From: an uncultured Oscillospiraceae bacterium
GTDB lineage: Bacteria; Bacillota; Clostridia; Oscillospirales; Ruminococcaceae
Direction of reading: 5' to 3'
Assembly: GCA_934481385.1 (NCBI GenBank)
Contig: CAKSPD010000001.1
Location: 62,001-126,000, forward strand
DNA: 64,000 bases
Part shown: positions 26,248 to 35,615 of the stretch, piece by piece
Numbering within the stretch: the first letter of the stretch is position 1
Layout: the number at the start of each line of letters is the position of its first letter
Notes under the pieces: model-generated
The model's database searches: none
Told to the model about the DNA's origin: nothing
Seen by the model: only the letters and a program-made list of their open reading frames with translations
Translations under genes and position numbers: made by a program

Positions 26248-26709
26248 TCAATCACTGAGCTGAAGCTCCTTTTTAAATTTTTTCGCAAGGTTTCGTGCTT
26301 CTGTTTCAGTCCCCATAAGCACAAAAATTGTATCATCTCCGGCAAGAGTTCCTATAATATCAGGATAATCCATAGCATCAAGAATTGTACAGACTGCCTG
26401 TGCAGTACCTGTTCTGCATTTTATAACAGCCGTATGACCTGCATAATTAACACCGGTAATAGCAGCTGCAAATATGCTCTGGTCTGTAAAGTTAACAGAT
26501 GAAGTCATATATCTTACAACTCCCTCATTATCAGAGGCTTTTATTATTCCAAGCTTTTTAATATCTCTTGAAACAGTTGACTGTGTTGCCTTATAGCCGA
26601 GTTCTTTCAGCTTTTCAAGCAGAATTTCCTGATTTGATATTTTCTGTTCGGTTACAATTTTTATAATGGCATCATATCTTGATTCACATATCTTATCTGA
26701 TTTTTCCAT
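26248..26709 (-). CDS. argR: Arginine repressor ArgR
   Basis: 153 residues. N-terminal winged helix-turn-helix with the signature ATQSTVSRDIKKLGI (near 37-51); C-terminal hexamerisation and arginine-binding domain with GTAQAVCTILDAM and GTLAGDDTIFVLM (the GDD arginine ligand). Regulates arginine biosynthesis and catabolism genes, and sits as usual between nadK and recN. Confidence 0.95.
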   Translation of the reverse strand: MEKSDKICESRYDAIIKIVTEQKISNQEILLEKLKELGYKATQSTVSRDIKKLGIIKASDNEGVVRYMTSSVNFTDQSIFAAAITGVNYAGHTAVIKCRTGTAQAVCTILDAMDYPDIIGTLAGDDTIFVLMGTETEARNLAKKFKKELQLSD

Positions 26710-26720
26710 GATATTACCAC

Positions 26721-27581
26721 CTATTTTATTGACTGCATAAGTTTTTTTGAAAGTGATTCATGAAAAGCATTTTTGGAATAAAAATCCACAAACGGAATTT
26801 TATATCTGCTTTTTGAAATTTCTATTTTATTTTTACTGCTGATTTTTATTGGTGATTCACCGTCAAAACTCATATACAACGGAGATTCCTCACTTGAGGA
26901 TTTACATGCGACAGTAAGAGTTCTTTCAGGAGAAAACAGCATTGCTCTTGAAAAAAGCGAATGAGGACAGACTAAATTCATTTCAATACATTCCAAATCA
27001 GGTTCAATAACAGGGCCTCCTGCGGAAAGTGCATATGCTGTTGAACCTGTCGGAGTACTGAAAATAATTCCGTCTGCACGATAGCTTCCGAGCTGATAAC
27101 TTCCTGAATAAACACCGAAATCGCATATTTTTGAATACATACCGCTTATATTTATATCGTTCAGGGCATCAAATTCATATTTCTTATTTTCATCGGAAAC
27201 AATGCCATGCAACATCATTCTTTCAGTAATTTCAAAATTTCCGTTTTTCAAATCAAGAAGTTTTTCAAGACAGTCCGCCTCAAGACTTGCCATAAATCCG
27301 AGTCTGCCCGTATTTACTCCTATCATTTTTGCATTACAGCCGATTAGCTTTTTTGCACAGCGGAGCATTGTTCCGTCACCGCCTATTGCGATTACAAAAT
27401 CAGAAACAGATACAGAATCAGTCAGTTCAGCAAATTCAATTCCGCTGTATTTTGAAAATCTCTCTTTATAAACAGGACTTACTGATACTTCCGCACCGTA
27501 TCTGAGAAGTATTTCACACACTTTTCCGGCACATTCAGGAGCATTGTTTTTTTCAGGATTAAAATGTACTGCAACTCTCAT
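26721..27581 (-). CDS. nadK: NAD kinase
   Basis: Phosphorylates NAD to NADP. The start is MRVAVHFNPEKNN at 27581, with CGGAG five bases upstream; a longer reading extends towards tlyA without homology. About 286 residues. Catalytic GGDGTMLRCAKK with its Asp, NTGRLGFMA, the NE/D-type loop ALNDINI and the SAGGPVIEP/STPTGSTAYALS diacylglycerol-kinase-like motif are all present. 22 bases after tlyA. Confidence 0.95.
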   Translation of the reverse strand: MRVAVHFNPEKNNAPECAGKVCEILLRYGAEVSVSPVYKERFSKYSGIEFAELTDSVSVSDFVIAIGGDGTMLRCAKKLIGCNAKMIGVNTGRLGFMASLEADCLEKLLDLKNGNFEITERMMLHGIVSDENKKYEFDALNDINISGMYSKICDFGVYSGSYQLGSYRADGIIFSTPTGSTAYALSAGGPVIEPDLECIEMNLVCPHSLFSRAMLFSPERTLTVACKSSSEESPLYMSFDGESPIKISSKNKIEISKSRYKIPFVDFYSKNAFHESLSKKLMQSIK

Positions 27582-27603
27582 ATAGTTTCTCCGTTTGTTT
27601 ATA

Positions 27604-28389
27604 TTATAGTTCTGAAAAAGCCTGACCGGCAATTTTGCGGAAATCAATTATTTTTCCTGTGGCTTTTTTCGTAAGCTTTAAAAGATATTCAATATTTCCG
27701 CTTCCTCCCTTTACGGGAGAATAAATAAGTTCATCAGGATAAAGTCCGATACTTTCTGAAAATGAACAGATTTCCTGAAGAACCTGAATATGAATTTTTT
27801 TATCCTTGACAATACCGTTTTTATTGATATTCTTTCTTCCTGCCTCAAACTGCGGTTTTATGAGAGCAGATATAATCCCGTCATCAGAAAGAAGTTCCAT
27901 AGCTTTCGGAAGTACCTGTTTAAGCGATATAAAAGATACATCTATTGAAATAAAATCAGCAGGTCTTTCAAAATTGCGGACAAAAAGATTTCTTATATCA
28001 GTTCCCTCAAGATTTATAACTTTTGGATTTTTCACCAGTGATTCAGCAAGCTGTCCGTGACCTACATCAACGGCATATACTGCTGATGCACCGTTTTTAA
28101 TCATACAGTCAGTAAATCCGCCTGTTGATGCTCCTATATCTATGCAAAGTCTGTTTTCAAGACATATATCAAAGGCAGAAAGAGCCTTTTCAAGTTTAAG
28201 ACCTCCCCTGCCGACATATTTCAAATCATTTCCGCTGAGTTCAATAATATCCGATTCTTCAACATTCAATGAAGGTTTAAGGCATATTTTGCCGTTTACA
28301 GAAATATTTCCTCCCTTTATAAGAACTGATGCACGCTCACGACTTGAAGAAATTCCGCGTTTAAAAACTTCCCTGTCAAGACGGTTCAT
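27604..28389 (-). CDS. tlyA: TlyA family rRNA 2'-O-methyltransferase
   Basis: 261 residues. An S4 RNA-binding domain (RLDREVFKRGISSSRERA through NGKICLKPS, about 2-65) precedes an FtsJ-like Rossmann methyltransferase with DIGASTGGFTDCMIKNGA and YAVDVGHGQL. The known TlyA methylates rRNA cytidines; annotation as a hemolysin is historical. Overlaps dxs by 4 bases (ATGA). Confidence 0.93.
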   Translation of the reverse strand: MNRLDREVFKRGISSSRERASVLIKGGNISVNGKICLKPSLNVEESDIIELSGNDLKYVGRGGLKLEKALSAFDICLENRLCIDIGASTGGFTDCMIKNGASAVYAVDVGHGQLAESLVKNPKVINLEGTDIRNLFVRNFERPADFISIDVSFISLKQVLPKAMELLSDDGIISALIKPQFEAGRKNINKNGIVKDKKIHIQVLQEICSFSESIGLYPDELIYSPVKGGSGNIEYLLKLTKKATGKIIDFRKIAGQAFSEL

Positions 28390-30272
28390 TCTGAAAAGCT
28401 CCTTTTTCTTACAAATTCAACAATCTTTTCGCAAGTAAGACCGATTTTTTCAAGACAGCTTTTAATAGATGCCTGCTTTACAAATCCTTCAGCAGTCACC
28501 TTTTCATAGCTTCCCTTATATCCGTTTTCAAGCAGATTGTCGCCGAAAAGAACTGATATACCGCCGTAACTTTCTTCAAAGAAAATTATTCTTTTATATT
28601 TAAGTGATTTTTTTATTATTTCATTATCAAGAGGAAATATTTTTGTAAGCTTCAGCAGACTGCATGATATTCCGTCACCGTTAAATATGCTCTGAGCCTT
28701 ATAGATTTCATCATAAATTCTTCCATACGATACAAGAAGAATATCTGAATTATCATTTTCGGTGAAAGTATACGAAAGATTGAGATTTGATTTATCAAAT
28801 ACAGTTTTGTCACAGCCCCTCGGATAACGGATTGCTGTAATATATTTTTCCTTGAATATCGCCTGATTAAGACACATTCTGAGTTCCTCATAACAGGAGG
28901 GAGAATATATAACTGTATTCGGAATTGATATAAGCATAGGAACATCAAACATTCCCTGATGCGTTTCACCGTCCTCACCGACAATTCCTGCCCTGTCTAT
29001 ACCGAGAACCACATGAACACCGCTTATTGATACATCATGCATAAGCTGGTCGTATGCTCTCTGGAGAAATGTTGAATATACTGCAAAAACAGGAATAAAT
29101 CCCATAGATGCAAGTCCGGCTGAAAACGTGACAGCATGTTCTTCGGCAATTCCGACATCAAAAAATCTTTCACGATATTTTTCACAGAAATACTGAAGTC
29201 CTGTTCCGTATTTCATAGCAGCCGTAATTGCACATATACGTTCATCTTTTCCGGCAAGTTCTGCAAGTTCTTTTCCGAAAACGGTTGAATAGCTGTTTTC
29301 AAGGGATACTTCGGGATTTCCGGTTACTATATCAAATCTTGAAATTCCATGAAATTCTCCCGGATTTTTTTCTGCCGGCAGATAACCCTTTCCCTTTACT
29401 GTACTTACATGTACAAGAACAGGTGATTTATAGCTTTTTGCAGTTCTCAGAACTTCATCAAGAGCTGAAATATCGTGACCGTCAACAGGGCCGAGATAAA
29501 TAAATCCCATATCCTCAAACATGGTACACTGAGTATTATTAAGAAGTCTGTCCCTGAAAACGTCCTTTGAATTTTTTATTCCTCTTGCAACAGGCATTCC
29601 CACAACGGGAATATTTATAAGAGTCTTTTCAACAGCTCTTTTTGTATGAAGATATTTTTCCTTTCCTCTTAAAGATGTAAGATATTTTGCAAGTGAACCG
29701 ACATTCTTTGAAATGGACATCTGATTATCATTGAGAATTACTATAAGATTTTTATTTGACTTTCCGGCATTGTTAAGACCTTCATATGCCATTCCGCCCG
29801 TCATAGCTCCGTCACCTATAACAGCAACAGTATAGTTATCCTTTCCCTGAAGTTTCATAGCCTCGGCTATACCGCATGCAATTGATATTGAGGTACTGCT
29901 GTGACCGCTTATAAATGTATCGTGTTTTGATTCTTCGGGTTTCGGAAAACCTGCTATACCGTTTTCCTGTCTTAATGTTGAAAATTTATCCATTCTGCCT
30001 GTAAGTATCTTATGGGTATATGACTGATGTCCGACGTCCCATATTATTTTGTCATCAGGTGAACTGAAATTTCTGTGCAGAGCAAGTGTAAGTTCGACTG
30101 CTCCGAGATTTGATGCAAGATGTCCGCCGGTTTTTGAAACTGTCGAAACAAGAATATTCCTTACTTCACGACAAAGAGTTTTACATTGCTGTATTTCAAG
30201 GTCTTTCAAATCCTCCGGCAGTGACAAATCTTTTAGCTGTATCCTTTTATTTTTACTGTCCTCACTGTTCAT
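28386..30272 (-). CDS. dxs: 1-deoxy-D-xylulose-5-phosphate synthase
   Basis: First enzyme of the MEP isoprenoid pathway; condenses pyruvate and glyceraldehyde-3-phosphate using thiamine diphosphate. 628 residues, normal length. Landmarks: HLASNLGAVELTLALH, WDVGHQSYTHKILTGR, the ThDP motif GDGAMTGGMAYEGLNNAG, DVGIAEEHAVTFSAGLA with the catalytic Glu and DRAGIVGEDGETHQG. It directly follows the prenyl synthase gene, linking supply and use of IPP/DMAPP. A strong GGAGGG ribosome site precedes the ATG. Confidence 0.97.
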   Translation of the reverse strand: MNSEDSKNKRIQLKDLSLPEDLKDLEIQQCKTLCREVRNILVSTVSKTGGHLASNLGAVELTLALHRNFSSPDDKIIWDVGHQSYTHKILTGRMDKFSTLRQENGIAGFPKPEESKHDTFISGHSSTSISIACGIAEAMKLQGKDNYTVAVIGDGAMTGGMAYEGLNNAGKSNKNLIVILNDNQMSISKNVGSLAKYLTSLRGKEKYLHTKRAVEKTLINIPVVGMPVARGIKNSKDVFRDRLLNNTQCTMFEDMGFIYLGPVDGHDISALDEVLRTAKSYKSPVLVHVSTVKGKGYLPAEKNPGEFHGISRFDIVTGNPEVSLENSYSTVFGKELAELAGKDERICAITAAMKYGTGLQYFCEKYRERFFDVGIAEEHAVTFSAGLASMGFIPVFAVYSTFLQRAYDQLMHDVSISGVHVVLGIDRAGIVGEDGETHQGMFDVPMLISIPNTVIYSPSCYEELRMCLNQAIFKEKYITAIRYPRGCDKTVFDKSNLNLSYTFTENDNSDILLVSYGRIYDEIYKAQSIFNGDGISCSLLKLTKIFPLDNEIIKKSLKYKRIIFFEESYGGISVLFGDNLLENGYKGSYEKVTAEGFVKQASIKSCLEKIGLTCEKIVEFVRKRSFSE

Positions 30273-30314
30273 TTTTTATTCCCTCCTTATCTGAAGTATT
30301 ATATTAAAATATTA

Positions 30315-31202
30315 TCAGAAACTGCGTTTAAGAAGCGTTTCGGTAAGTTCTTTAAGAAATTCATTGTTTTCAAAGTTTTCAAGTGATTCAAGAGCCTTGT
30401 CTGTAATATCAGATGCAATCTGACGTGCCTTTTCAACGCCATAAAGTGTAACAAATGTGGTTTTATTTTCTTCTTCATCACTTCCGACAGGTTTTCCGAG
30501 TACATCAGATGTGCTTGTAACATCAAGTATATCATCAATAATCTGAAAAGCAAGTCCGAGATTATAAGCATACTCCTCTGCTTTTTTTATATGAAATTCA
30601 TCTGCACCTGCACCTATGCACCCCATAACACATGATGCCATTATCAAAGCACCTGTTTTTCCCCTGTACATATTAACAAGGTTCTGTTCATCAACATCAG
30701 AACGTCTTTCATTTTCAATATCAATAATCTGACCGCCGACCATTCCTGATTTACCTGATGCCTTTGCAAGAACGGAAATCATTTTTACTTTTTCATCAGA
30801 AGAAAGAACATCATCATCAGAAATAATTTCAAACGGAAGAAGTGAAAGGGCATCACCTGCGAGAATTGCCTCAGCCTCTCCGAATTTTTTATGACATGAA
30901 GGTTTTCCGCGTCTGAAATCATCATTGTCCATAGCCGGCAAATCATCATGTATCAATGAAAATGTATGTATCATTTCAATGGCACATGCCGGAGCAGTCA
31001 CCTTTTTATAATCTCCTCCGCAAGCCTCACAGAATGAGTATACAAGCACAGGGCGGATTCTTTTTCCGCCTGCCTCAAGAGAATAATTCATAGCATCAAT
31101 AAGAGTTTTCTGTCTTTCTGTATCAGTATTAAGACTGTTATATTCTTTTAATTTTTCTTGTGTATATTCTGCAAAGAATTTTATTCTGTCATTAAAATTC
31201 AT
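30315..31202 (-). CDS. ispA: Polyprenyl synthetase (farnesyl/geranylgeranyl diphosphate synthase)
   Basis: 295 residues, short-chain trans-prenyl transferase. First aspartate-rich motif DDLPAMDNDDFRRG (near 85, DDxxxxD) and second DDILD (near 228). GGKRIRPVLVYSFCEACGG, and HDD with the upstream HTFSLIHDD, are typical. Chain length likely C15, judged from family context only. In related genomes xseA and xseB lie between nusB and this gene; here a TsaD-like gene takes that place. Confidence 0.94.
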   Translation of the reverse strand: MNFNDRIKFFAEYTQEKLKEYNSLNTDTERQKTLIDAMNYSLEAGGKRIRPVLVYSFCEACGGDYKKVTAPACAIEMIHTFSLIHDDLPAMDNDDFRRGKPSCHKKFGEAEAILAGDALSLLPFEIISDDDVLSSDEKVKMISVLAKASGKSGMVGGQIIDIENERRSDVDEQNLVNMYRGKTGALIMASCVMGCIGAGADEFHIKKAEEYAYNLGLAFQIIDDILDVTSTSDVLGKPVGSDEEENKTTFVTLYGVEKARQIASDITDKALESLENFENNEFLKELTETLLKRSF

Positions 31203-31220
31203 AATAATCCCTCCGAAAAT

Positions 31221-32168
31221 TCAGTTTTTCTGATTTTTAAAGAATCCATAAAGAGCCGTTCCGCAGGCGTTGTCGCATGAAAATTCAGGCTTTGCAAAAT
31301 AAGAGTCAAAGCGTTCTGAAAGAATATTTTTTATAATCATATCAGACATAACACCTCCGGCATATACAACCGGAATTTTTCCGAATTTTTCAAGAACCTT
31401 TTCAGTCATTCCGGAAATAGTAAAGGCAATAAATTCAAGACAATATCTTGCAATATACTCCTTAGGAAATCCCTTTTCAAGCATATTTCTGCATTTGTTT
31501 TCTATTCCCGAAAGAGAACAGTCCATTCCTTTGAGAACAGGTTTTATCTTTTCCGTTTTTTCAGAACATTCCAAGGCAAGTTTTTCAAGCTCAACGCCAC
31601 ATGGAAATTTAAGTCCGAGCATAAGACCTATGCGGTCAACAGCCTGTCCTGCCTTTAAATCAAGAGATGAAGAAATCTGACTGATATTTATTATATTTTC
31701 CGAATCAGGTTCACAAAGAAGGCAGTCAGTAGTTCCACCGCTTACATGAAATGCGATAAATTTTCTTTCAGTAAAATCGAGATGTTCAGCAGAATAAAGG
31801 GCAGAAAGAATATGCCCTGTCTGATGAGATGTCCTGTAAAACGGTATTTTTGCTATTGCTGAATATGAACGTGCAAAACCCTCTCCGCAAAGAAAACAGG
31901 GCATATATGAACCCTCTGCATCTCTCGGCTTTGCTGATGCAGATACACAGCATATATTTCCGGAAATATCAGGCGACTGAAAAAGCTTTTCAACAAGTTC
32001 AGGAAGCTGTTTTGTATGATGAAAAACAGCGTCACTCTGACGCAGACCGAGTTGTCCTTCTTTTACAGGCAGAAGTCTTTTCTGCTGGATAACTTTATTT
32101 TCAGAACTTTCATAAACAGCAACAGAAGTTGTATAATTGCTCGTATCAATTCCGAGATATTCAGCCAT
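31221..32168 (-). CDS. TsaD/Kae1-like ASKHA-fold protein (paralogue)
   Basis: 315 residues, related to the tRNA threonylcarbamoyl transferase TsaD but diverged, and shorter than the usual 335-345. Opening LGIDTSNYTTSVAVYES replaces the typical IETSCDETS. The metal pair survives as HQTGH near 112-116, and nucleotide-binding loops FHVSGGTTDCLLCE and YAGGVMSDMI remain. The canonical tsaD is expected elsewhere with tsaB/tsaE, so this is a paralogue of unknown duty. Start overlaps nusB by 8 bases. Confidence 0.85.
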   Translation of the reverse strand: MAEYLGIDTSNYTTSVAVYESSENKVIQQKRLLPVKEGQLGLRQSDAVFHHTKQLPELVEKLFQSPDISGNICCVSASAKPRDAEGSYMPCFLCGEGFARSYSAIAKIPFYRTSHQTGHILSALYSAEHLDFTERKFIAFHVSGGTTDCLLCEPDSENIINISQISSSLDLKAGQAVDRIGLMLGLKFPCGVELEKLALECSEKTEKIKPVLKGMDCSLSGIENKCRNMLEKGFPKEYIARYCLEFIAFTISGMTEKVLEKFGKIPVVYAGGVMSDMIIKNILSERFDSYFAKPEFSCDNACGTALYGFFKNQKN

Positions 32169-32577
32169 TTGATGATTCTCCGCTCTGAATATCCCTTGAA
32201 AAAGCTCCGAGAATACCGTTTATAAAAGATGTATCCTCCTTGAATGTATACGCTTTTGAAAGCAGAACTGCTTCATTTATAGCAACATTTACCGGTGTTC
32301 TGTCATCATATATTGCCTCATAAAGACCTATACGCAGTATTGCTATATTAAGTTTTGAAATTCTTGAAAGAGTTCTTGTTTTACTGTATTTTGATATGAT
32401 TTTATCAAGTTCATCTGAATGTGATATTACACCTTCAACGATTTTTTTAACCTCATTATTTATTGTAATTTCATCAGCTTCTTCTGCCACCTCATAAAGT
32501 TCCTCAACTGAATCATCACGCAGAAGGCTTTCAAAAATAATTTTAAAGGCACTATCTCTTATTTCACGTCTTGTCAT
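32161..32577 (-). CDS. nusB: Transcription antitermination protein NusB
   Basis: 138 residues, all-helical. MTRREIRDSAFKIIFE at the N-terminus and ISKLNIAILRIGLYEAIYDDRTPVNVAINEAVLLSKAY near 84-120 are diagnostic. Binds boxA RNA with S10 (NusE) to support rRNA antitermination. It is 84 bases after the Asp23-type gene. Confidence 0.95.
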   Translation of the reverse strand: MTRREIRDSAFKIIFESLLRDDSVEELYEVAEEADEITINNEVKKIVEGVISHSDELDKIISKYSKTRTLSRISKLNIAILRIGLYEAIYDDRTPVNVAINEAVLLSKAYTFKEDTSFINGILGAFSRDIQSGESSNG

Positions 32578-32661
32578 TTTTAACGCTCCTTTTCTTATAT
32601 ATAAATATTCCTGTTTTTTATTATAGCATTACTTCAGGATTTTGTAAAGCCGAAAAAAAAA

Positions 32662-32952
32662 TCATTCTGTACCAATTATGCCCACGCATACCCTTGATAC
32701 AGGGATTCCTGTCATATTCTGAACGCTTTCCTTAACGGCATACTGAACTTTTTCTGCAACAGACTGTGCATCTTCGGAAGTATTCACAAATATGCTGATA
32801 CCGATTTCTACAATTCCGCCGAGGTTTCTGACTGAAACAGATTTTTTTTCTGCCTTTGAAACTCCCTTTATTTCAAGAGCTGAAAGCTGTGCAATTTTTG
32901 CGACAGCATCTTCTGATATTCTGATATATGGTTTTAAATCGTCCTTTTTCAT
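32662..32952 (-). CDS. Asp23/Gls24 family protein (YqhY-like)
   Basis: 96 residues. Short Asp23 domain: YIRISEDAVAKIAQLSALEIKGV, then VSVRNLGGIVEIGISIFVN and a C-terminal VQYAVKESVQNMTGI. Members of this position (YqhY in Bacillus) lie beside nusB and have been linked to fatty-acid synthesis control; role here is by analogy. It heads the nusB-to-recN run and has a clear sigma-A promoter. Confidence 0.9.
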   Translation of the reverse strand: MKKDDLKPYIRISEDAVAKIAQLSALEIKGVSKAEKKSVSVRNLGGIVEIGISIFVNTSEDAQSVAEKVQYAVKESVQNMTGIPVSRVCVGIIGTE

Positions 32953-32980
32953 AAAAAATCCTCCGCAAATTCATAATTGA

Positions 32981-33006
32981 ACGGAATGGCTTTTCAGACA
33001 TTCCGT
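32981..33006 (-). promoter_or_regulatory. Leader hairpin of the asp23-nusB operon
   Basis: Perfect 8-bp stem ACGGAATG/CATTCCGT with a 10-base loop, a few bases after the predicted transcription start. No T run, so likely a leader stabiliser or operator. Confidence 0.45.
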
Positions 33007-33018
33007 CCGTATAAATAT

Positions 33019-33047
33019 ATTATATCAAAAACTAACTTCAAATTCAA
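33019..33047 (-). promoter_or_regulatory. Sigma-A promoter of the asp23-nusB-ispA-dxs operon
   Basis: Minus strand TTGAAT (33042-33047), 17 bp, TATAAT (33019-33024). It begins immediately at the end of spoIIIAH, separating the vegetative operon from the sporulation one. Confidence 0.75.
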
Positions 33048-33608
33048 CTATTTCACTTCAAAAATTCTTATATTTTCTGCTGAAATTTGTGTTTCTCCCA
33101 GAATTATATCCTTAATGGCAGTAGCCTGAGCCTTGTCAAGTCCCTCTGTCTTTACAACTACTTTTGCACTTTCACCGTCAAGATATGCAACGCAGTCCTC
33201 AAATCCCTGAAGTTTTACAAGTGATTCAATAGTTCCCTCGCTTTCTATAAGTTTTGAAACTTCAACGGCATCAATAGCCTTTGTGACCATTTCATCTTCC
33301 GTAATATCTCCGCCACCCATTATTGACTGCAAAGTCTGAACAGCTTCATCACGGTTATTCATTTTGTCAAGACGTGCCTGTGCGAAATAATCAGATGATG
33401 TAAGTTCGGAGGCATCTTTTATATCCTTGTTTACAAGTTCTGTTTCACCATAATTTCCCGTGTTTTCGGCTTCACTGTTTGATACAGGAAGTGTTCCTGA
33501 AGGATTGGGAGCTGTTACATAGTTGACATAAACAGCTATTCCGAGCATAAGTGTAAGACATGACATTATTATGTGTTTCTTTCTGATAATCAGTGATGGT
33601 TTTTTCAT
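33048..33608 (-). CDS. spoIIIAH: Stage III sporulation protein AH
   Basis: 186 residues. Basic N-terminus, one membrane helix (about 12-30), then a linker and a C-terminal ring-forming RBM domain (ESEGTIESLVKLQGFEDCVAYLDGESAKVVVK) like those of YscJ/FliF. In Bacillus it pairs with forespore SpoIIQ to make the mother cell-forespore channel. Last gene of the spoIIIA operon. Confidence 0.9.
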   Translation of the reverse strand: MKKPSLIIRKKHIIMSCLTLMLGIAVYVNYVTAPNPSGTLPVSNSEAENTGNYGETELVNKDIKDASELTSSDYFAQARLDKMNNRDEAVQTLQSIMGGGDITEDEMVTKAIDAVEVSKLIESEGTIESLVKLQGFEDCVAYLDGESAKVVVKTEGLDKAQATAIKDIILGETQISAENIRIFEVK

Positions 33609-33634
33609 TTTAAAAATCTCCTTTTATTATAAAT

Positions 33635-34138
33635 TTATTTAAGTTCTGTTACATATATGGCGGAAACGGGTATTCCGAGAATTTTTGAAACCGTATTATA
33701 TACATCTGTTTTCACTGACGGATTATATGCACCGTCACAGGCAACAACAGCTCCTTTTATTTCAGGATTGCTTACAGTTTCAAGAACAGGATTTTTATCA
33801 CGTCCCGACATAACATAGTTTTCATCAGTTTCTGTTTTGCTTTCGGAAACACTTTTTCTGCCCTCTCTGGCATATGTATAAAGTTCTCCGCCTTTAAGAG
33901 TAATCATAACCTTTACATTTCCTACACCCTCCATATTTTTAAGAAAATCTCCAAGACGCTTTTCTGTTTCATCAAGATATGCTGATTCACTGAATACTGT
34001 ACTTTTCGGCTCTGAACTCTGAGATTTTTCATTATCAGGTATGAATGACGAAATCAGTATAAAAACAAGTCCGAGTATTCCTGCTGTGAAAATTACCCTG
34101 TTCAGCGGAATTTTTTTTATAACATCAACCGTAGCCAT
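33635..34138 (-). CDS. spoIIIAG: Stage III sporulation protein AG
   Basis: 167 residues. One membrane helix (about 14-31) and an outer domain beginning LGDFLKNMEGVGNVKVMITLKGG, the ring-building motif region of SpoIIIAG, which forms a large ring in the engulfed forespore channel. The C-terminal KGAVVACDGAYNPSVK is also typical. Overlaps spoIIIAF by 14 bases. Confidence 0.9.
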   Translation of the reverse strand: MATVDVIKKIPLNRVIFTAGILGLVFILISSFIPDNEKSQSSEPKSTVFSESAYLDETEKRLGDFLKNMEGVGNVKVMITLKGGELYTYAREGRKSVSESKTETDENYVMSGRDKNPVLETVSNPEIKGAVVACDGAYNPSVKTDVYNTVSKILGIPVSAIYVTELK

Positions 34139-34574
34139 TTAAAACTTCTGTCCCCTCTCCGAGATTTTCCTTTATTATTCTTTCTGCCTGCTGAAAGTTA
34201 TCTGTGCCGACTGTGACACTATTAATAGATATGCTGTCTGAATCAGAAATATTAATATCAGTATCAATAAAATCAGTATGTATTCCGTTTTTTAAAAGCT
34301 CATCTTCCAGAGTTTCTGAAATATTTTCAGAAATGCGTGATTTCATTTCATCATTGTAAAAATCCTCCGCGTACTGCTGAAAGTCCGGAATATCGGGAAT
34401 TTCAGATATATCAGGCAGAACAGCATTTTCTGAAAAAGGGCGGAATATCACAGCAATAAGAATAAGCGAAAGAATAAATTTAATCTGCTTTCCGAGTTTA
34501 GTTCCTGATACAAGATTTTCAGAAACACTTACTGCAAGTGATACTATACATATTGAAAGAACCGCTGATTCCAT
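34125..34574 (-). CDS. spoIIIAF: Stage III sporulation protein AF
   Basis: 149 residues. Two N-terminal membrane helices (about 4-20 and 32-48, KQIKFILSLILIAVIFRPF) and a soluble C-terminal domain with a degenerate RBM fold. Position between AE and AG confirms the assignment; sequence of AF proteins is weakly conserved. Confidence 0.85.
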   Translation of the reverse strand: MESAVLSICIVSLAVSVSENLVSGTKLGKQIKFILSLILIAVIFRPFSENAVLPDISEIPDIPDFQQYAEDFYNDEMKSRISENISETLEDELLKNGIHTDFIDTDINISDSDSISINSVTVGTDNFQQAERIIKENLGEGTEVLNGYG

Positions 34575-34591
34575 TTACAAAAATCCTCCCA

Positions 34592-35596
34592 TTATACAGT
34601 ATTTGCTTTCATAAGTATTGCCGTGCTTATTATGAAAATAACCGAAAAGCATATAATTATGCTCAGTGCCGTTGAAAGTCCGCTTTCAAAGCCTTTCAGA
34701 AGTTTTCCAACTGTATCTGATGAAAACATATCAGACAGAAAAGCTCCGATTTTTATAACTGCTCTAAATGCTACAATTTCTATAACAGGCGGTGCAAATA
34801 TAAATAAAAGAGTAACTATTCCTGCTGTTCCTGCCGTTCCTTTAAGTATTCCCAGACTTCCTTTTACTGTTGAATAGGCATCAGAAACAGCTCCGCCTAT
34901 TATAGGTACACAGCCTGATATTATAAATTTTGCTGTTTTTGTTGCAAATGTATCAGCCGATGCTCCTATACTTCCTTTAAGCGTCATAAATCCGACAAGT
35001 ATTCCTGTACAGGCTGTTAAAGTCCATTTTATAAATCCTCCTGCAAGTTTTGCAATACTGTCGGCAGATTTACTGCAATATATACTTCCTGTTACTGAAA
35101 GTGCCGTTATCGATGAAAGAACAGGCATAAGAAATTCAGAAGAAATCCAGACTACAATCTGTGACATTCCGAGAGTTATGAGATTATATGTGCCGAGTGC
35201 CGATATATTTCCCGAAACTGCACATACTCCTGAAAAAACAGGTACAAATATTTCTATAAATTCACCGCATCTTATTATAGTATCGCATATCTCCGAATAA
35301 AGCGTAAGAACAGGACTTATAAGAACTGCTATTGCCATAAGAGTTCCCGCTATATCTGCTATATCCGATTTCTGAGGCATTACTGAAGTCACATTTTTTA
35401 CAAGAGCTGTAAATATTACTATTACTGTTATTATTCCAAGAAGTGCAAACGGAGCTGTAATTCTTGATACAAATATATCATGTATTCCCTGAAAAAAATC
35501 AGGCAGAGTAAGTTCTTCTATATCATCAGCCGTATAGATTATATTATAGCTCTCAAGAATTTCATCAACCTGTTCATAAAGTTCTTCAGTATTCAT
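34592..35596 (-). CDS. spoIIIAE: Stage III sporulation protein AE
   Basis: 334 residues, polytopic. A soluble N-terminal segment of about 45 residues is followed by roughly eight hydrophobic stretches. Family features include the repeated Gly-rich helices, KFIISGCVPIIGGAVSDAYSTVKGS near 222-246 and a C-terminal LLKGFESGLSTALSIIICFSVIFIIS. Probably the main membrane pore component of the mother-cell side complex. Confidence 0.92.
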   Translation of the reverse strand: MNTEELYEQVDEILESYNIIYTADDIEELTLPDFFQGIHDIFVSRITAPFALLGIITVIVIFTALVKNVTSVMPQKSDIADIAGTLMAIAVLISPVLTLYSEICDTIIRCGEFIEIFVPVFSGVCAVSGNISALGTYNLITLGMSQIVVWISSEFLMPVLSSITALSVTGSIYCSKSADSIAKLAGGFIKWTLTACTGILVGFMTLKGSIGASADTFATKTAKFIISGCVPIIGGAVSDAYSTVKGSLGILKGTAGTAGIVTLLFIFAPPVIEIVAFRAVIKIGAFLSDMFSSDTVGKLLKGFESGLSTALSIIICFSVIFIISTAILMKANTV

Positions 35597-35615
35597 TTTT
35601 TAAAACTCCTGTTTT

